Assembly: GCA_913056375.1 (NCBI GenBank)
Contig: CAJXNF010000194.1
Coordinates: 1 to 5,990, forward strand
Source: an uncultured Pseudomonadota bacterium
Lineage (GTDB): Bacteria; SAR324; NAC60-12
DNA length: 5,990 nt
Direction of reading: 5' to 3'
Shown here: positions 5,060 through 5,990 of the stretch, one piece after another
Numbering within the stretch: the stretch's first letter is position 1
Layout: each line of letters begins with the position of its first letter
Translations under genes and position numbers: made by a program
The notes under the pieces: model-generated
The model's input: only the letters and a program-made list of their open reading frames with translations
The model's database searches: none
Told to the model about the DNA's origin: nothing

Positions 5060-5990
5060 TCAGTTTTGTTTGAGGCTTGAATCTTCATCAAGAACCGCCA
5101 GCGCCCGAATGGAGGACGGGAGTGTGAAATAGAAGCGAGAGCCTTCACTCAAGGTACTCTCAGCCCAGATCTGTCCGCCATTCTCGCGAACAAGCTCGTG
5201 GCAGAGGATCAAACCTAGTCCAGTGCCTTTTTCGTTGGCAGTACCAACTGTGGAAAAGGAAGTCTCGATCTGAAACAGATCGCTCAGGCGCTGGGAAGCA
5301 ATCCCAACACCATTGTCTGCGATACAAATGACGATCATGTCATCCTGCCGACTCGCATAAACCTGAATCTTGCCTTGTTGCTGAGTGAACTTGATCGCGT
5401 TGGAGATCAGGTTCTGCATCACCAAAGAAAGATGGGTGCGATCAGCGTAGACCAGCATCTCAGGATCCAGTGAACAGTCAAAATGGATTTTCTTGGCCAA
5501 CAGATTACCCTGCAGCAGGCTTAGCACCATCTCCACCCGCTCACGTAGTAACAGCGGCTCCGGTTGATAGCCCATTCGGCCTGACTGCAACCTCGTCCAT
5601 TGCATCAGATTTTCAAGTAGGTTAAGCAGGTTCTGCGCACCTACATGGATATGGTTCCCGTAGGAGCGGATCTCTTCCAGCGTGAAGTCGGAAAGATCGC
5701 CAGAAAGAATTTCAGCGAAGCCCAGAATCGAATGAAAAGGACTCTTCAGATCATGGGAGATGATTGAGAAGAATTTATCCTTATTAGCGTTCTGTCGCAG
5801 TAGTGCCTGCTCAGAATTTACGAGGCGAGCGTTGAGTTCCTCCAATTCTTCCGTTCGCTGACGAAGCTTGGCTTCTAGTTGTGTTTTTTCAGTGATGTCT
5901 GACTGAATTCCAACGTAGTGAGTGGTCTGCCCACTCTCATCTTTAATGGGAGTGATAGAGAGTTTGTTCCAGAAGGGACGTCCATCAACA
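5060..5990 (-). CDS. PAS/LOV-like sensor histidine kinase (3' part only)
   Basis: The frame is open through the right edge; 309 residues are visible and the start lies outside. Visible residues 1-34 are the end of a PAS domain with its PAC motif: GRPFWNKLSITPIKDE, then HYVGIQSDIT. A coiled-coil-like linker rich in Glu, Leu and Arg follows (about 35-75). The HisKA domain has the H-box SHDLKSPF with phospho-accepting His79 (codon 5753-5755). The HATPase_c domain shows the N-box NLISNAIKFT (193-202), G1 DNGVGI (225-230), an ATP lid, and G2 GTGLGL (255-260). All kinase boxes are intact, and no receiver domain follows, so it should signal to a separate response regulator, none of which is visible here. 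A soluble cytoplasmic end is expected; transmembrane or further sensor domains upstream cannot be excluded. The PAC sequence resembles flavin-binding LOV domains (FWN and GIQ). The TTG at 5845 lies in the linker and is not the start. The glutamate-synthase-like gene follows after 30 nt. Confidence 0.95.
   Translation of the reverse strand, partial: VDGRPFWNKLSITPIKDESGQTTHYVGIQSDITEKTQLEAKLRQRTEELEELNARLVNSEQALLRQNANKDKFFSIISHDLKSPFHSILGFAEILSGDLSDFTLEEIRSYGNHIHVGAQNLLNLLENLMQWTRLQSGRMGYQPEPLLLRERVEMVLSLLQGNLLAKKIHFDCSLDPEMLVYADRTHLSLVMQNLISNAIKFTQQQGKIQVYASRQDDMIVICIADNGVGIASQRLSDLFQIETSFSTVGTANEKGTGLGLILCHELVRENGGQIWAESTLSEGSRFYFTLPSSIRALAVLDEDSSLKQN

Noticed and set aside
5843..5845. TTG as the start of the histidine kinase
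   Set aside because: The upstream frame encodes a clear PAS/PAC end and linker in the same frame, so the protein begins outside the window.

Overview
The window holds six protein-coding genes in two convergent blocks, with almost no non-coding DNA. The rightward (+) block is the 3' end of a glutamate-rich repeat protein, a 67-residue Hfq/Sm-like protein, and a complete NAD+-dependent DNA ligase (ligA). The leftward (-) block, read from the right edge, is a PAS/LOV-like sensor histidine kinase with its 5' end outside the window, a membrane-anchored stand-alone glutamate-synthase-like FMN/Fe-S protein, and an atypical NAD(P)-binding SDR protein. ligA and the SDR gene meet tail to tail and overlap by 43 nt. 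I see no RNA gene, CRISPR array, insertion sequence or prophage feature.

Organism: this is bacterial DNA of intermediate GC content with tightly packed genes, probably from a Gram-negative. The Hfq-like protein resembles the divergent cyanobacterial-type Hfq more than the classical proteobacterial form. The acidic protein with a short C-terminal helix recalls PopZ-like or deltaproteobacterial acidic proteins. A marine or deltaproteobacterium-like lineage (for example SAR324-like) or a cyanobacterium-related one would fit, but this is a guess and I do not assign a taxon.

Layout: 2-337, acidic repeat protein (3' part); 339-542, Hfq-like; 592-2592, ligA; 2550-3410 (-), SDR; 3416-5029 (-), glutamate-synthase-like protein; 5060-5990 (-), histidine kinase (3' part). 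Gaps within blocks are 1, 49, 5 and 30 nt, so each block could be one transcript.

How the genes may work together: the + block combines a housekeeping repair/replication enzyme with two small proteins of unclear role, and nothing shows a shared pathway. The - block pairs a probable sensor kinase with two predicted oxidoreductases, so co-transcription of a redox enzyme with its sensor is plausible but unproven. The most interesting signal is the kinase's sensor half: its visible end keeps the FWN and GIQ residues typical of flavin-binding LOV domains, which makes it a candidate blue-light or redox sensor. The decisive cysteine lies beyond the right edge. I found no convincing evidence of an entirely new system; most genes belong to recognisable families.
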